Below, in pieces: positions 16,968 through 26,843 of a stretch of 64,000 nt of DNA. The notes under the pieces are model-generated. The model searched no databases and was not told where the DNA came from. It saw nothing but the letters and a program-made list of their open reading frames with translations. Positions within the stretch are counted from its first letter, which is position 1, and each line of letters starts with the position of its first letter. The translations under genes and the position numbers were made by a program. The DNA comes from Amycolatopsis japonica (GTDB lineage: Bacteria; Actinomycetota; Actinomycetes; Mycobacteriales; Pseudonocardiaceae): NCBI RefSeq assembly GCF_000732925.1, contig NZ_CP008953.1, positions 2,976,001 through 3,040,000 of the forward strand, given 5' to 3'.

Positions 16968-18164
16968 TCAGCCGGTTTGGGAGGCCGGGCTCTTCGACCC
17001 GAAGGGCTTCCGCTGCAGAGCGCGGGCGACCGGTTCGACGATCCGCGCGGCCGTCGGGCCGAGGATCGCCATCAGGAGTACGTACGCCGTCGCGAGGGCG
17101 GCGAGTTCGCCGGTCACCGCGCCCGCCGCCACCGCCAGCCCGGCGATGACGATCGAGAACTCGCCTCGCGCGACCAACGCGGCTCCGGCACGAGCGCGGC
17201 CCATCTTCCCGATGCCCTGCCGCCGCGCGGCCCACCAGCCGGTGCCGACCTTCGTGAGCGTGGTCGCGACCGCCAGCACCACCGCCCAGCCGAGCACGGG
17301 CGGGATCGAAGCGGGGTTGGTGTTGAGGCCGAACACCACGAAGAACACGGCGGCGAACAGGTCCCGCAGCGGTTCGAGCATGTGCGTCGCGTTCTCCGCC
17401 GTCGAACCCGAGATCGCGATGCCGAGCAGGAACGCGCCGACCGCGGCCGAAACCTGCATCGCCGAAGCGACACCGGCGACCAGCAGCGCCGCGCCGAGGA
17501 CCTTGAGGAGGAACACCTCGCGATCCGGGCTGTCCACCGCCGCGGAGACGTACCGGCCGAACTTCAGCGCGATCACCAGGACCACGGTGATGACCATCAG
17601 GGAGATCCCGACGGCCTTCATCCCGCCGAGGAAGCTGACCCCGCCGAGCACCGCGGTGAGGATCGGCAGGTACAGCGCCATCACCAGGTCCTCGAACACC
17701 AGGATCGACAGCACCACCGGGGTTTCCCGGTTACCGAGCCGCCCGAGATCGCCGAGTACCTTCGCGATGATCCCGGACGACGAGATGTAGGTGACGCCTG
17801 CCATCACGATCGCGCCGATCGGCCCCCAGCCGAGGATGAGCGCGACGATCGCCCCCGGCGCGGCGTTGAGCACGATGTCCACGAGGCCCGCCACCCACGA
17901 GCGTTTCAGCCCGGTGAACAGCTCGGCCGCCGAGTACTCCAGGCCCAGCAGGAGCAGCAGCAGGACGACACCGATCTCGCTGGCGAGATGGGTGAAGTCG
18001 CCGATGTCGCCGAGCGGGATCAGCCCGCCCTGCCCGAAGCACAGGCCACCGATCAGGTACAGCGGGATCGGGGACATCCCGATCTTCCCGGCGAGGCGTC
18101 CCAACGCGCCCAGCCCGAAGAAGACCGCCCCGAGTTCGATCAAGGACAGTGCGGTGTGATCCAT
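16968..18164 (-). CDS. khtU: Cation:proton antiporter, KhtU/KefB-like (CPA2)
   Basis: This 398-residue membrane protein of the CPA2 family has about 12 segments. It has the inverted-repeat antiporter core with LYLIGGLCFGQGGLIPLG near the start, FEDLVMALYLPIL (acidic ion-binding helix) near the middle and VGAFLLGIAISGS later. It lacks the C-terminal RCK domains of KefB/C; the regulator is a separate gene immediately upstream, 6 bp away. This two-protein layout is that of the Bacillus KhtTU and Streptomyces Cpe systems, which expel K+ (or another monovalent cation) in exchange for protons. Confidence 0.88.
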   Translation of the reverse strand: MDHTALSLIELGAVFFGLGALGRLAGKIGMSPIPLYLIGGLCFGQGGLIPLGDIGDFTHLASEIGVVLLLLLLGLEYSAAELFTGLKRSWVAGLVDIVLNAAPGAIVALILGWGPIGAIVMAGVTYISSSGIIAKVLGDLGRLGNRETPVVLSILVFEDLVMALYLPILTAVLGGVSFLGGMKAVGISLMVITVVLVIALKFGRYVSAAVDSPDREVFLLKVLGAALLVAGVASAMQVSAAVGAFLLGIAISGSTAENATHMLEPLRDLFAAVFFVVFGLNTNPASIPPVLGWAVVLAVATTLTKVGTGWWAARRQGIGKMGRARAGAALVARGEFSIVIAGLAVAAGAVTGELAALATAYVLLMAILGPTAARIVEPVARALQRKPFGSKSPASQTG

Positions 18165-18170
18165 CCGCGA

Positions 18171-18653
18171 TCAGCCGTACTTCAAGATCTTGACGGCGGC
18201 CTCGAGACCCTCGGAGGTGCCGACCGCGACGAGCACGTCGCCCGCGGTGAGGTTGAAGTCCGGGTTGGGGGAGGGGTGGACCTGACCGGCCCGCATCACC
18301 GCGACCACCGAGACGCTCGTCCGCGTGCGCATGGCGGTGTCGCCCAGCGTCCGCCCGTCGAACGGCGACGACGACTTGATCGGCAGCTGCTTGGTGTTGA
18401 TACCGGGCAGGTCCCGGTGCTCTTCGGTGAGCTGGGCGACCAGCTGGGGTGCGCCGAGCAGGTTCGCCAGCGCGCCCGCCTCGTCGGTGGTGAGCGGAAG
18501 CGACGCCAGGCAGGCGTCGGGATCGTCCGTTTTGGACACGATCAGCTCGACGTGTCCATCGCGATGGGTCACCACCCCGACACGGCGGCCGTTGCGGGTG
18601 GCGAAGTCCTTGCGGACGCCTATTCCGGGGAGCGGGGTCACTTCGACGTTCAC
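18171..18653 (-). CDS. khtT: Antiporter regulatory subunit, KhtT-like RCK_C protein
   Basis: The protein has 160 residues. The C-terminal half (about 85-158) is an RCK_C/TrkA-C domain: SSSPFDGRTLGDTAMRTRTS, VSVVAVMR, and LTAGDVLVAVGTSEGLEA. The N-terminal half (about 1-65) matches the extra domain of KhtT-type antiporter subunits (PGIGVRKDFATRNGRRVGVV). In Bacillus and Streptomyces the RCK_C of such subunits binds cyclic di-AMP and opens the antiporter; that is family knowledge, not visible here. GTG start; 6 bp before khtU in one operon. Confidence 0.88.
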   Translation of the reverse strand: MNVEVTPLPGIGVRKDFATRNGRRVGVVTHRDGHVELIVSKTDDPDACLASLPLTTDEAGALANLLGAPQLVAQLTEEHRDLPGINTKQLPIKSSSPFDGRTLGDTAMRTRTSVSVVAVMRAGQVHPSPNPDFNLTAGDVLVAVGTSEGLEAAVKILKYG

Positions 18654-18668
18654 GTGAACAACAGTAAC

Positions 18669-19061
18669 TCACTGTCCGTTTTGCGCGGGACGGATCAGGA
18701 ACAATGCCGAGATCACGACCATGAGGGCGCACGTCGCGCCGTGGATGCCGAGCGCGGCACCCACGGAACCGTTGTGGGTCAACACGATCAGCATGTCGCC
18801 GAACGGGATGAACGCCAGCGCGAGCATCGCCCAGCCCAGCGCGCGGGCGTTCCGGAACAGGATCAGCGCGAGCACCACGAGCGCCGTGCCGATGTCCCGG
18901 ACGCCCTTGACCGCGAGGATCGGATCGCCCTCGGACGGCATCACCGGCAGCCCGAAGCCACCCGTCTGGGTCGCCGGGAAGAACACGTAACCACTCCCGA
19001 AGTAGAGGACGAAGAGCACGAGGGCGGCGGACAGGATGTAGGCGATCTTGATGCGGGTCAT
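18669..19061 (-). CDS. DUF4267 family small membrane protein
   Basis: This 130-residue protein has four predicted membrane helices (IKIAYILSAALVLFVLYFGSG; VVLALILFRNA; LGWAMLALAFIPFGDMLIVL; ATCALMVVISALFLI). The KGVRDIGTALVVLALILF segment is typical of DUF4267. Function unknown. It is the first gene of a leftward unit: khtT starts 15 bp after its stop. That arrangement may put the antiporter under the same TetR-controlled promoter. The start was taken as MTRIK rather than five codons upstream, because the shorter form begins directly at the first helix. Confidence 0.75.
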   Translation of the reverse strand: MTRIKIAYILSAALVLFVLYFGSGYVFFPATQTGGFGLPVMPSEGDPILAVKGVRDIGTALVVLALILFRNARALGWAMLALAFIPFGDMLIVLTHNGSVGAALGIHGATCALMVVISALFLIRPAQNGQ

Positions 19062-19080
19062 GGTCTCCGACTCCAAAAAG

Positions 19081-19144
19081 CTAGCAGTGCTAGGAACGAT
19101 GCCGACACTAGCGCTAGCACTGCTAGCTTGTCTAGCGGTGCTAG
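19081..19144. promoter_or_regulatory. Cluster of CTAGC-type TetR operators
   Basis: Three odd dyads, CTAGCA-G-TGCTAG (19081-19093), CTAGCA-C-TGCTAG (19114-19126) and CTAGCG-G-TGCTAG (19132-19144), and one overlapping even palindrome CTAGCGCTAG (19108-19117) fill the 92-bp gap between DUF4267 and tetR. The spacing of the last two dyads is 18 bp. CTAG is rare in such genomes, so this cluster is almost certainly a multimeric repressor site. Confidence 0.85.
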
Positions 19145-19153
19145 CATGTCCGT

Positions 19154-19732
19154 ATGGTCACGAATCCCCGGCGCGAGCGGGATCGCTCGCAACGCGAACA
19201 GCTGATCGTCACGACCGCCCGCGAAATCGCCGAGGAAGAGGGCTGGGACGCGGTCACCACCCGGCGGCTGGCGGCGAAGATCGAGTACAGCCAGCCCGTG
19301 CTCTACAGCCATTTCTCCGGCAAGGGGGCGATCATGGCGGCCGCGGCGCTCGAAGGGTGCACCGAAATGGCCGTCCACATGCGGAAGGGGGCCGTGGCGG
19401 AGGAAGGTGCGCGAGCCGCTCTGCTGCGGCTGGCCGACAACTACTTCGACTTCGCCGACCGCAAACCGGCGCTCTACGACGCGATCTTCACCCTCGCCAG
19501 TGAACTGAGCTTCGCCAGCCCGGACAGTCCGGAGCCGTTGAAGGACGCGTTCGGCGCCTTGCTCGAAGTCGTGGGCCCGGTCGCCGGTGGAGACGACCCC
19601 GCCCTCTACACCGAGACCTTCTGGGCCGCCCTGCACGGCCTGGTCACCCTCGAACGCAGCAGGCGGCTCCCGGCGGACGCGCGCGCGGAACGGATCCGCA
19701 TGCTCGTCGACCGGTTCGCCGTGGGCGGCTGA
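19154..19732 (+). CDS. TetR family transcriptional regulator
   Basis: The protein has 192 residues. The helix-turn-helix lies at about 14-60 (QLIVTTAREIAEEEGWDAVT, RRLAAKIEYSQPVLYSHFSG). The C-terminal part contains FWAALHGLVTLERSRRLP, the WHG-type TetR ligand domain signature. The four CTAGC dyads directly upstream make autoregulation and repression of the divergent DUF4267-khtT-khtU unit likely. The inducer is unknown. Confidence 0.9.
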   Translation: MVTNPRRERDRSQREQLIVTTAREIAEEEGWDAVTTRRLAAKIEYSQPVLYSHFSGKGAIMAAAALEGCTEMAVHMRKGAVAEEGARAALLRLADNYFDFADRKPALYDAIFTLASELSFASPDSPEPLKDAFGALLEVVGPVAGGDDPALYTETFWAALHGLVTLERSRRLPADARAERIRMLVDRFAVGG

Positions 19733-19803
19733 GGCGTGTCGCGTACCACCAGGCAGAATGAACGTCGATCAGATGAGCGACGGATGAGCTGAGGAGTGTT
19801 TCG

Positions 19804-20529
19804 GTGGCGGGAGCCCTGCGTGGTGTGGTCGCGATGGACGGCCCGTCCGGAACCGGGAAATCCACGGTTTCGCGGAAGCTCGCGACGAAGCTCGGCGCCG
19901 GTTACCTCGACACCGGCGCGATGTACCGCATGGTCACCCTCGCCGTCCTGCGCGCCGGGACCGACCTGACCGACGCGGACGCGATCGCCGACGTCGCCCG
20001 GAAGGCCGAATTCGGCATCGGGACCAGCCCGGACGAAGCGACCGTGACCCTGGCGGGTGAAGACGTCGCCGCCGAGATCCGCGGCGCGGACGTCACCACC
20101 GCGGTGTCGCCGGTTTCGGCCGTCCCCGCCGTCCGCGAACTGCTGGTCGCCCGGCAGCGCGAGATCATCGCCGAGGTGCTCGGCCGGGTCGGCGGCATCG
20201 TGGTCGAAGGCCGCGACATCGGCACCGTCGTCTCGCCGGACGCCCCGCTCAAGATCTTCCTCACCGCGTCGGCCGAAGTCCGCGCCGCACGCCGCAGCGC
20301 CCAGGATTCCGCCGCCGGTCGCGAGTCCACGGTGGATGTCGCCAAAGCGGCGGTGGAACGGCGCGACCGCCTCGACTCCACGCGGGCGGCTTCGCCGTTG
20401 CGTGCGGCCGACGACGCCGTCGAGGTGGACACTTCGGCGCTCAACATCGACCAGGTGATCGTGGCGCTGGCGGAACTCGCGCTGCACCGCGGTCTTCTCG
20501 AAGGCTGCCCCGCTGAGGCGACGACGTGA
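19804..20529 (+). CDS. cmk: Cytidylate kinase
   Basis: This enzyme phosphorylates CMP and dCMP with ATP. The 241-residue protein has the P-loop [18 protein letters not shown] (about 10-27), [13 protein letters not shown], the NMP-binding [20 protein letters not shown] and the lid arginines [20 protein letters not shown]. Length is standard, with a short C-terminal tail. The GTG start has GAGGAG about eight bases upstream. The order cmk, plsC, der with 4-nt overlap and a 3-bp gap is the same as in other actinobacteria. Confidence 0.95.
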   Translation: MAGALRGVVAMDGPSGTGKSTVSRKLATKLGAGYLDTGAMYRMVTLAVLRAGTDLTDADAIADVARKAEFGIGTSPDEATVTLAGEDVAAEIRGADVTTAVSPVSAVPAVRELLVARQREIIAEVLGRVGGIVVEGRDIGTVVSPDAPLKIFLTASAEVRAARRSAQDSAAGRESTVDVAKAAVERRDRLDSTRAASPLRAADDAVEVDTSALNIDQVIVALAELALHRGLLEGCPAEATT

Positions 20530-21200
20530 GCGCGAAGGGACTTCCCGAAGGCGCGAGCGACCCGTTCCACACCTTCGGCCGGGGGATCTCGAAGTTCCTC
20601 GTCCGGCCCGCGTTCCGGGTCCGGGTGCACGGTGCCGAGCGGATACCGACCTCCGGGCCGGTGGTGTTCATGGCGAACCACAGTTCGATGACGGAACCGG
20701 CGCTGCTGTTCGGAATGTTGTCGCGGCGCACGGCGTTCCTGGTCAAGGCGGAGCTCTTCAAGGGCTTCGTCGGCTGGTTCTTCCCGAAACTGGGCCAGAT
20801 CCCGGTGAAACGGGGCGCGGTGGACCGCAAACCGCTGATGGCGGCGGTCAAGGTGCTCGAGGACGGTGGCGCGGTCGGGATCTTTCCCGAAGGCACCCGC
20901 GGCCTCGGTGACGCCGAAAACTTCGAGCGCGGCGTGGCCTTCCTGGTCCGCGCCGGGAACGCGACCGTGGTTCCGGTCGCCACTCGGGGGACGTACAAAC
21001 CCGCCGGCGCCAAACGGCGTTGGCGGCCACGCGTCGACATCATGGTCGGCGAACCTTTCACTCCCGAGATCGGGAAGGGAAGGACAGGGCTGGAGGAGGG
21101 AACCGAGCGGCTTCGCATCGCGCTCGCGGACCTCGTGAAGGCGCTGGACGAATGGCGCTTGGAGCACGGGCTCCAAGACACGCGACAGAATGTGAAGTAA
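20526..21200 (+). CDS. plsC: 1-acylglycerol-3-phosphate acyltransferase family (PlsC-like)
   Basis: This 224-residue membrane-associated acyltransferase is of the PlsC family. Motif I is [11 protein letters not shown], so the usual HX4D catalytic pair is HX4E here. Motif III is [10 protein letters not shown], and the ARG/PVKRG segment ([15 protein letters not shown]) is present. It should acylate lysophosphatidate or a related glycerol lipid on the cytoplasmic face. The GTG overlaps the cmk stop by 4 nt. It could be a family-wide variant rather than a defect, since the rest of the active site is intact. Confidence 0.87.
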   Translation: MSAKGLPEGASDPFHTFGRGISKFLVRPAFRVRVHGAERIPTSGPVVFMANHSSMTEPALLFGMLSRRTAFLVKAELFKGFVGWFFPKLGQIPVKRGAVDRKPLMAAVKVLEDGGAVGIFPEGTRGLGDAENFERGVAFLVRAGNATVVPVATRGTYKPAGAKRRWRPRVDIMVGEPFTPEIGKGRTGLEEGTERLRIALADLVKALDEWRLEHGLQDTRQNVK

Positions 21201-21203
21201 CTG

Positions 21204-22673
21204 ATGACAGAGCTTGACGGAGTCGGCGAGATCGACGGCTCCTGGTCCGACGAGTCCGAATTCACCGCGCTCGACGCGCAGATCGCCGCGGGCGAGGCCG
21301 AGGAGGAGGCGCAGCTCGCGCAGCCGGTCCTCGCCGTCGTCGGCAGGCCGAACGTCGGCAAGTCGACCCTGGTCAACCGCATCCTCGGCCGTCGAGAGGC
21401 GGTCGTGCAGGACGTCCCCGGCGTGACCAGGGACCGCGTCGCCTACGACGCGTTCTGGGCGGGCCGCCGGTTCACGCTGGTGGACACGGGCGGCTGGGAG
21501 CCGGACGCGACCGGACTGCAGGCCTCCGTCGCCGCGCAGGCCGAGATGGCGATGGCCACCGCCGACGCGGTGCTGCTGGTCATCGACGCCAGCGTCGGCG
21601 CGACGGCGACCGACGAGGCCGTCTCCAAGGTGCTGCGCCGCTCGAAGAAGCCGGTGCTGCTCGCCGCCAACAAGGTCGACGACGACCGCCTGCTCGCCGA
21701 CACCGCGTCGCTGTGGTCGCTCGGCCTCGGCGAGCCGTACCCGGTCAGCGCGCTGCACGGGCGCAGCTCGGGCGACTTGCTCGACGCCATCGTCAAGGCA
21801 CTGCCGTCGATGCCGCGTGACGGCGACCGTGCTACCACCGGCCCGCGCCGCGTCGCGCTGGTCGGCAAGCCGAACGTGGGCAAGTCCAGCCTGCTGAACA
21901 AGCTCTCCGGCGAAGAGCGGTCCGTCGTGGACTCGGTCGCCGGCACCACCGTCGACCCGGTCGACTCGCTGGTCGAGTTGGACGGTGAGACCTGGCGGTT
22001 CGTCGACACCGCCGGTCTGCGCAAGCGGGTCAACTCGGCCAACGGCGCCGAGTACTACGCGTCGCTGCGGACCAAGACCGCGATCGACGCGGCCGAGGTC
22101 GCGATCGTGCTGCTGGACGCGGCCGAGCCGCTTTCGGAGCAGGACCTGCGGGTGCTGACCATGGTCGTCGAGGCCGGCCGGGCCTGCGTGCTCGCCTTCA
22201 ACAAGTGGGACCTCGTCGACGAGGACCGCCGTCACGCCATGGTCCGTGAGCTGGACCGCGGCCTGGTGCGGGTGCCGTGGGCGGACAAGGTCAACATCTC
22301 CGCCCTCACCGGCCGGTCGGTGCGCAAGCTCGCGCCCGCGCTGCGGACCGCGTTGAAGTCCTGGGACCAGCGGGTGCCCACCGGTCAGCTGAACGGCTGG
22401 CTGGCCGACCTCATCGCCGCGACCCCGCCGCCCGTGCGAGGCGGCAAGCAGCCGAAGGTGCTGTTCGCGACCCAGGCGGGTATCCGGCCGCCGACGCTGG
22501 TCCTGTTCACCACCGGCTTCCTCGAGGCGGGATACCGGCGGTTCATCGAACGGAAGTTCCGTGAGCGGTTCGGTTTCGAAGGCACACCCGTCCGGGTGAA
22601 TGTCCGGGTGCGGGAAAAGAAGCAAAGGCCGAAGGCCGGCGGAAAAGCGGCAGGGAAACCGAAGACTCGCTGA
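21204..22673 (+). CDS. der: Ribosome biogenesis GTPase Der (EngA)
   Basis: Der is a double GTPase needed for 50S assembly. The 489-residue protein has an acidic leader of about 35 residues, then G domain 1 ([28 protein letters not shown]) and G domain 2 ([25 protein letters not shown]), ending in the KH-like domain (about 385-470: [20 protein letters not shown]). The basic tail [18 protein letters not shown] is usual. It is the last gene of the cmk-plsC-der operon. Confidence 0.97.
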   Translation: MTELDGVGEIDGSWSDESEFTALDAQIAAGEAEEEAQLAQPVLAVVGRPNVGKSTLVNRILGRREAVVQDVPGVTRDRVAYDAFWAGRRFTLVDTGGWEPDATGLQASVAAQAEMAMATADAVLLVIDASVGATATDEAVSKVLRRSKKPVLLAANKVDDDRLLADTASLWSLGLGEPYPVSALHGRSSGDLLDAIVKALPSMPRDGDRATTGPRRVALVGKPNVGKSSLLNKLSGEERSVVDSVAGTTVDPVDSLVELDGETWRFVDTAGLRKRVNSANGAEYYASLRTKTAIDAAEVAIVLLDAAEPLSEQDLRVLTMVVEAGRACVLAFNKWDLVDEDRRHAMVRELDRGLVRVPWADKVNISALTGRSVRKLAPALRTALKSWDQRVPTGQLNGWLADLIAATPPPVRGGKQPKVLFATQAGIRPPTLVLFTTGFLEAGYRRFIERKFRERFGFEGTPVRVNVRVREKKQRPKAGGKAAGKPKTR

Positions 22674-22704
22674 TTTTCTCACGATGTAGGTGACTATTTC
22701 ACTG

Positions 22705-22744
22705 GGTGGACACGCCGATGACCTCGGGTTTCGGCGTGTCCACC
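22705..22744 (+). terminator. Terminator hairpin of the cmk-plsC-der operon
   Basis: Arms 22705-22718 (GGTGGACACGCCGA) and 22731-22744 are perfectly complementary over 14 bp with a 12-nt loop, 31 bp after the der stop codon. No U-tract follows. Its sequence differs from the GGAAAGG hairpin family seen elsewhere in the window. The rest of the 247-bp gap up to 22920 holds no other gene I can support. Confidence 0.7.
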
Positions 22745-22920
22745 GGTGAGTTTCGACACTCTGCCGAGACCCTCCCGAGATATGTCGTTCACCTGCGGTA
22801 AAGTCGATGGTCTGCTAGCGGGCGCCTCATTCGGAGAGCGAGCCCGAATGACGCACTTCGCGAAAGGTGTGTGATGGGCTTGCGCGCCCATGGTTCCGCC
22901 GTGCCCGTGGTGATCTCACG

Positions 22921-25900
22921 ATGACCCTGACCGCCGACTCACGGCCGATCGCTTGCGTCGCGGACGTCACCGTCGCGCCGTCGCCCGCCCCGGTCGCCGA
23001 CCGCGCCCTGTTCTGGTCCGGTCTCGGCGCGGGCGAGCGCACCCTGATCGACATCCTCGCCGAGACCGCCGCCCGCCACCCCAACGCGGGCGCGATCGAC
23101 GACGGCGAGACCACGCTGTCCTACCGCAAGCTCGTCGAGGAGATCGACGCCTACGGCCGCAAGCTGACCGCCAATGGCGTCGGCGTCGGCGACCGGGTCG
23201 GCGTCCGGATCTCCTCCGGCACCGCTGAGCTCTACGTCGCCATCCTCGCGATCCTGTCCGTCGGCGCCGCCTATGTGCCGGTCGACGCGGACGATCCGGA
23301 GGAGCGCGCCGAACTGGTCTTCGGCGAGGCCGACGTCGCCGCGGTCGTCACCGACGGCGGCGCGATCACCGTGCTCGGCTCGCCGGGCGGCGTCGAGGGC
23401 TCGCCCGCGCCGACCGACGACGCCTGGATCATCTTCACCTCCGGTTCGACCGGGAAGCCGAAGGGCGTCGCGGTCTCGCACGCCTCGGCCGCCGCCTTCG
23501 TCGACGCCGAAGCGCAGCTGTTCCTCGCCGAGGAGCCGATCGGTCCCGGAGACCGCGTGCTCGCCGGGCTGTCCGTCGCGTTCGACGCGTCCTGTGAAGA
23601 GATGTGGCTCGCCTGGCGCCACGGCGCCTGTCTGGTCCCGGCGCCGCGTTCCCTCGTGCGCACCGGCGTCGACCTCGGCCCGTGGCTGGTCGCGCAGGGC
23701 ATCACCGTCGTCTCGACCGTGCCGACGCTGGCCGCGCTGTGGCCCGCCGACGCGCTCGAAGACGTCCGCCTGCTGATCTTCGGCGGCGAAGCGTGCCCGC
23801 CGGAGCTGGCCGAACGCGTCGCCGTCGAAGGCCGCGAAGTCTGGAACACCTACGGACCGACCGAGGCCACTGTCGTCGCCTGCGCCGCGCAGATGACCGG
23901 CGAAGGCCCGGTCCGTATCGGCCTGCCGCTGGTGGGCTGGCAGCTCGCCGTCGTGAACGAGGCGGGTGAACCGGTCGCGATGGGGGAGACCGGCGAGCTG
24001 GTCATCGGCGGCGTCGGCCTCGCCCGCTACTTGGACCCCGAGAAGGACGCCGAGAAGTTCGCGCCGCTGCCTTCGCTGGGCTGGCGCCGCGCGTACCGCA
24101 GCGGCGACATGGTCCGCGCGGAGGCCGAGGGCCTGCTGTTCCTCGGGCGCCTCGACGAGCAGGTGAAACTCGGCGGCCGCCGGATCGAACTCGGCGAGGT
24201 CGACGCCGCGCTCCAGGCGCTGCCCGGCGTGCAGGGTGCCGCCGCCGCGGTCCGCCGCACCAAGGCGGGCAACCAGGTGCTCGTCGGATACGTCGTGCCC
24301 GCGGAGGGGACGAAGTTCGACCACGACGAGGCCGCGACCCGGCTGCGCGAGCAGCTGCCCGCCGCGCTCGTCCCGCTGCTGGCCCTGATCGACGATCTGC
24401 CGACGCGCACTTCCGGCAAGGTCGACCGCAACGCGCTTCCCTGGCCGCTGTCCACTGTGGACGCCGCGAAATCCGGTCTGTCGCCGACGGAGAGCTGGCT
24501 CGCCGAAGGCTGGGCGGAGATCCTGGGCGTCTCGGTCGACAACCCGAAGGCCGACTTCTTCACCAACGGCGGTGGCAGCCTGACCGCCGCCCAGCTGATC
24601 GCGCGGATCCGCACCCGGCACCCGCAGGTGTCGGTGAGCGACATCTACGCCAACCCGAAGCTCGGCGCGCTCGCGTCGATGCTGGACGCGTTGAGCGGCG
24701 AGAAGACCGAACGCCGGGACATCGCGCCAACCCCGCGCAAGGCCGGGATCATCCAGTCGCTGCTGATGATCCCGCTGATGGGTCTCGTCGGCCTGCGCTG
24801 GACGACGATCGCCGCGACGCTGTCGAACGTGCTTTCGCTGGCCGGGTTCGCCTGGGCGCCGACGCTGAACTGGGCATGGATCGCCGTCGCGTGGGTCGTG
24901 CTGTTCAGCCCGGCCGGGCGGATCGCGATCTCCGCGACCGGCTCCCGGCTGCTGCTGCGCGGTGTTCGTCCCGGCAGCTACCCGCGCGGCGGGAGTGTCC
25001 ACTTACGACTGTGGACCGCCGAGAAACTCGCCGAGTTCAGCGGCGCGGACAGTGTCGCGGGCGCTTCCTGGATGACGACGTACGCCAAGGCCCTCGGCGC
25101 GCGGATCGCCAAGGACGTCGACCTGCACTCCCCGCCGCCGGTCACCGGCATGCTGAAGCTCGGCCGGGGTGCCGCCGTCGAACCCGAGGTCGACCTGTCC
25201 GGGCACTGGGTGGACGGCGATCTCGTGCACATCGGCAAGATCCGGATCGGCGCCGACGCGCGGATCGGCGCGCGCAGCACGCTGTTCCCCGGCGCGCGGA
25301 TCGGCAAGGGCGCGGAGATCGCGGCCGGGTCGACCGTCCGCGGCAATGTGCCAGCCGGACAGCGCTGGGCCGGTGCCCCCGCGGCCCGTGCCAGCAAGGA
25401 CGCGCTGAAGTGGCCGTCGAGCCGCCCGCCGCGCTCGCGGTTCTGGTCTTCGGTCTACGGCGCGACTTCGGTCGCACTGGGGCTTCTGCCCGCCGTCGCC
25501 GCCCTGCCCGCCGTCGCGGTGCTGGGCTACGCGATCTCTGGTGCGCCGTCGCTGGGCGCCGCGCTCGGTCAGGCGTTGCTGTTCACGCCGCTCGCGACCG
25601 TCGCGTACTTCCTGACGTACGCCCTGCTCGTGCTCGTCGGCGTCCGTTCGCTGAGCATCGGCATGGTCGAGGGCTACCACCCGGTGCACGGCCGAGTCGC
25701 GTGGCAGGTCTGGGCGACCGAGCGGCTGATGGGCATGGCGCGTGAAGGGCTGTTCCCCTTGTACGCCAGCCTGTTCACCCCGGTGTGGCTCCGGATGCTC
25801 GGCGCGAAGGTCGGCCGCAACGTCGAGGCGTCCACCGTGCTCGCGCTGCCGAAGATGACCCAGGTGGACAGTGGCGCGTTCCTCGCGGACGACACCATGG

Positions 25901-26823
25901 TCGCCACCTACGAACTCGGCCACGGCTGGCTGCACGTCGCCCCGGCGCGGATCGGCAAGCAGGCGTTCCTCGGCAACTCGGGGATGGCCGCGCCGGGACG
26001 TTCGGTGCCGAAACGCGGTCTGGTCGGAGTGCTGTCGTCGGCCCCGCTCAAGGCGAAGAAGGGCTCGTCGTACCTCGGGATGCCGCCGCTGCCGGTCCGC
26101 CGGTCGGTCGGCGAGGCGGACACGAGCCGCACCTTCACGCCGCCGCTGCGGCTGAAGGCGGCCCGCGCGCTCGTCGAACTCTGCCGCATCGTGCCGGTGA
26201 TGTGCGGTGTCGCGCTGACCGTGCTCGTGGCCGCCGGGATCTTCGCGCTGGCGTCGTCGTTCGGCTTCCTGGTCGCGGTGCTGCTCGGCGGGCCGCTGCT
26301 GCTCGCGGCCGGCGCCGTCGCCGCGCTGACCGCCACCGCGATGAAGTGGCTGCTGGTCGGCCGGTTCCGCGCGGTCGACCATCCCTTGTGGAGCTCGTTC
26401 GTCTGGCGCAACGAGCTCGCCGACACCTTCGTCGAAGCGCTCGCCGTGCCGTGGCTGATCGGTTCGCTCGGCGGCACGCCGCTGCTGCCGGCGTGGCTGC
26501 GGACCATGGGCGTCAAGATCGGGCGCGGCGTGTGGCTGGAGACGTACTGGCTGCCCGAGTCGGACCTGGTGAGCCTCGGCGACGGCGCGACGATCAACCG
26601 CGGCTGTGTCGTGCAGACGCACCTGTTCCACGACCGGATCATGACGATGTCGCCGGTGACCCTGGACGAGGGAGCGACGCTCGGGCCACACGGTATCGTG
26701 CTGCCTGGCGCGAGCATCGGCGCGCGGACGACCGTCGGACCTGGTTCCCTGGTGACCCGGGGCGACGCGGTTCCCGCCGACTCGCGCTGGCTGGGTAATC
26801 CCATCTCGGCCTGGACGAAGTAG
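22921..26823 (+). CDS. Pls-type membrane-bound single-module NRPS, poly-lysine-synthetase-like
   Basis: This 1300-residue protein has the layout of epsilon-poly-L-lysine synthetase (Pls, about 1320 residues). An adenylation domain occupies about 35-510 (A3 IIFTSGSTGKPKGVAVSH; YGPTE; A10 TSGKVDRNALP). A carrier domain with phosphopantetheine Ser553 (NGGGSLTA) follows. After residue 600 come three pairs of membrane helices alternating with three soluble, hexapeptide-repeat-like domains (for example IGKIRIGADARIGARSTLFP and GATLGPHGIVLPGASIGART). There is no condensation or thioesterase domain. Aligning to PheA, I read the pocket as D-A-E-S-I-G-T-V-V-K, matching the published lysine code DAESIGSVCK at 8 of 10 positions. 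The product is therefore probably a lysine (or other diamino acid) homopolymer or short oligomer. An M1 peptidase follows 20 bp downstream. ATG 22921 is the preferred start; GTG 22867 is possible. Confidence 0.9.
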   Translation: MTLTADSRPIACVADVTVAPSPAPVADRALFWSGLGAGERTLIDILAETAARHPNAGAIDDGETTLSYRKLVEEIDAYGRKLTANGVGVGDRVGVRISSGTAELYVAILAILSVGAAYVPVDADDPEERAELVFGEADVAAVVTDGGAITVLGSPGGVEGSPAPTDDAWIIFTSGSTGKPKGVAVSHASAAAFVDAEAQLFLAEEPIGPGDRVLAGLSVAFDASCEEMWLAWRHGACLVPAPRSLVRTGVDLGPWLVAQGITVVSTVPTLAALWPADALEDVRLLIFGGEACPPELAERVAVEGREVWNTYGPTEATVVACAAQMTGEGPVRIGLPLVGWQLAVVNEAGEPVAMGETGELVIGGVGLARYLDPEKDAEKFAPLPSLGWRRAYRSGDMVRAEAEGLLFLGRLDEQVKLGGRRIELGEVDAALQALPGVQGAAAAVRRTKAGNQVLVGYVVPAEGTKFDHDEAATRLREQLPAALVPLLALIDDLPTRTSGKVDRNALPWPLSTVDAAKSGLSPTESWLAEGWAEILGVSVDNPKADFFTNGGGSLTAAQLIARIRTRHPQVSVSDIYANPKLGALASMLDALSGEKTERRDIAPTPRKAGIIQSLLMIPLMGLVGLRWTTIAATLSNVLSLAGFAWAPTLNWAWIAVAWVVLFSPAGRIAISATGSRLLLRGVRPGSYPRGGSVHLRLWTAEKLAEFSGADSVAGASWMTTYAKALGARIAKDVDLHSPPPVTGMLKLGRGAAVEPEVDLSGHWVDGDLVHIGKIRIGADARIGARSTLFPGARIGKGAEIAAGSTVRGNVPAGQRWAGAPAARASKDALKWPSSRPPRSRFWSSVYGATSVALGLLPAVAALPAVAVLGYAISGAPSLGAALGQALLFTPLATVAYFLTYALLVLVGVRSLSIGMVEGYHPVHGRVAWQVWATERLMGMAREGLFPLYASLFTPVWLRMLGAKVGRNVEASTVLALPKMTQVDSGAFLADDTMVATYELGHGWLHVAPARIGKQAFLGNSGMAAPGRSVPKRGLVGVLSSAPLKAKKGSSYLGMPPLPVRRSVGEADTSRTFTPPLRLKAARALVELCRIVPVMCGVALTVLVAAGIFALASSFGFLVAVLLGGPLLLAAGAVAALTATAMKWLLVGRFRAVDHPLWSSFVWRNELADTFVEALAVPWLIGSLGGTPLLPAWLRTMGVKIGRGVWLETYWLPESDLVSLGDGATINRGCVVQTHLFHDRIMTMSPVTLDEGATLGPHGIVLPGASIGARTTVGPGSLVTRGDAVPADSRWLGNPISAWTK

Positions 26824-26843
26824 GAAAGCGGGGTTCTTCCCGG

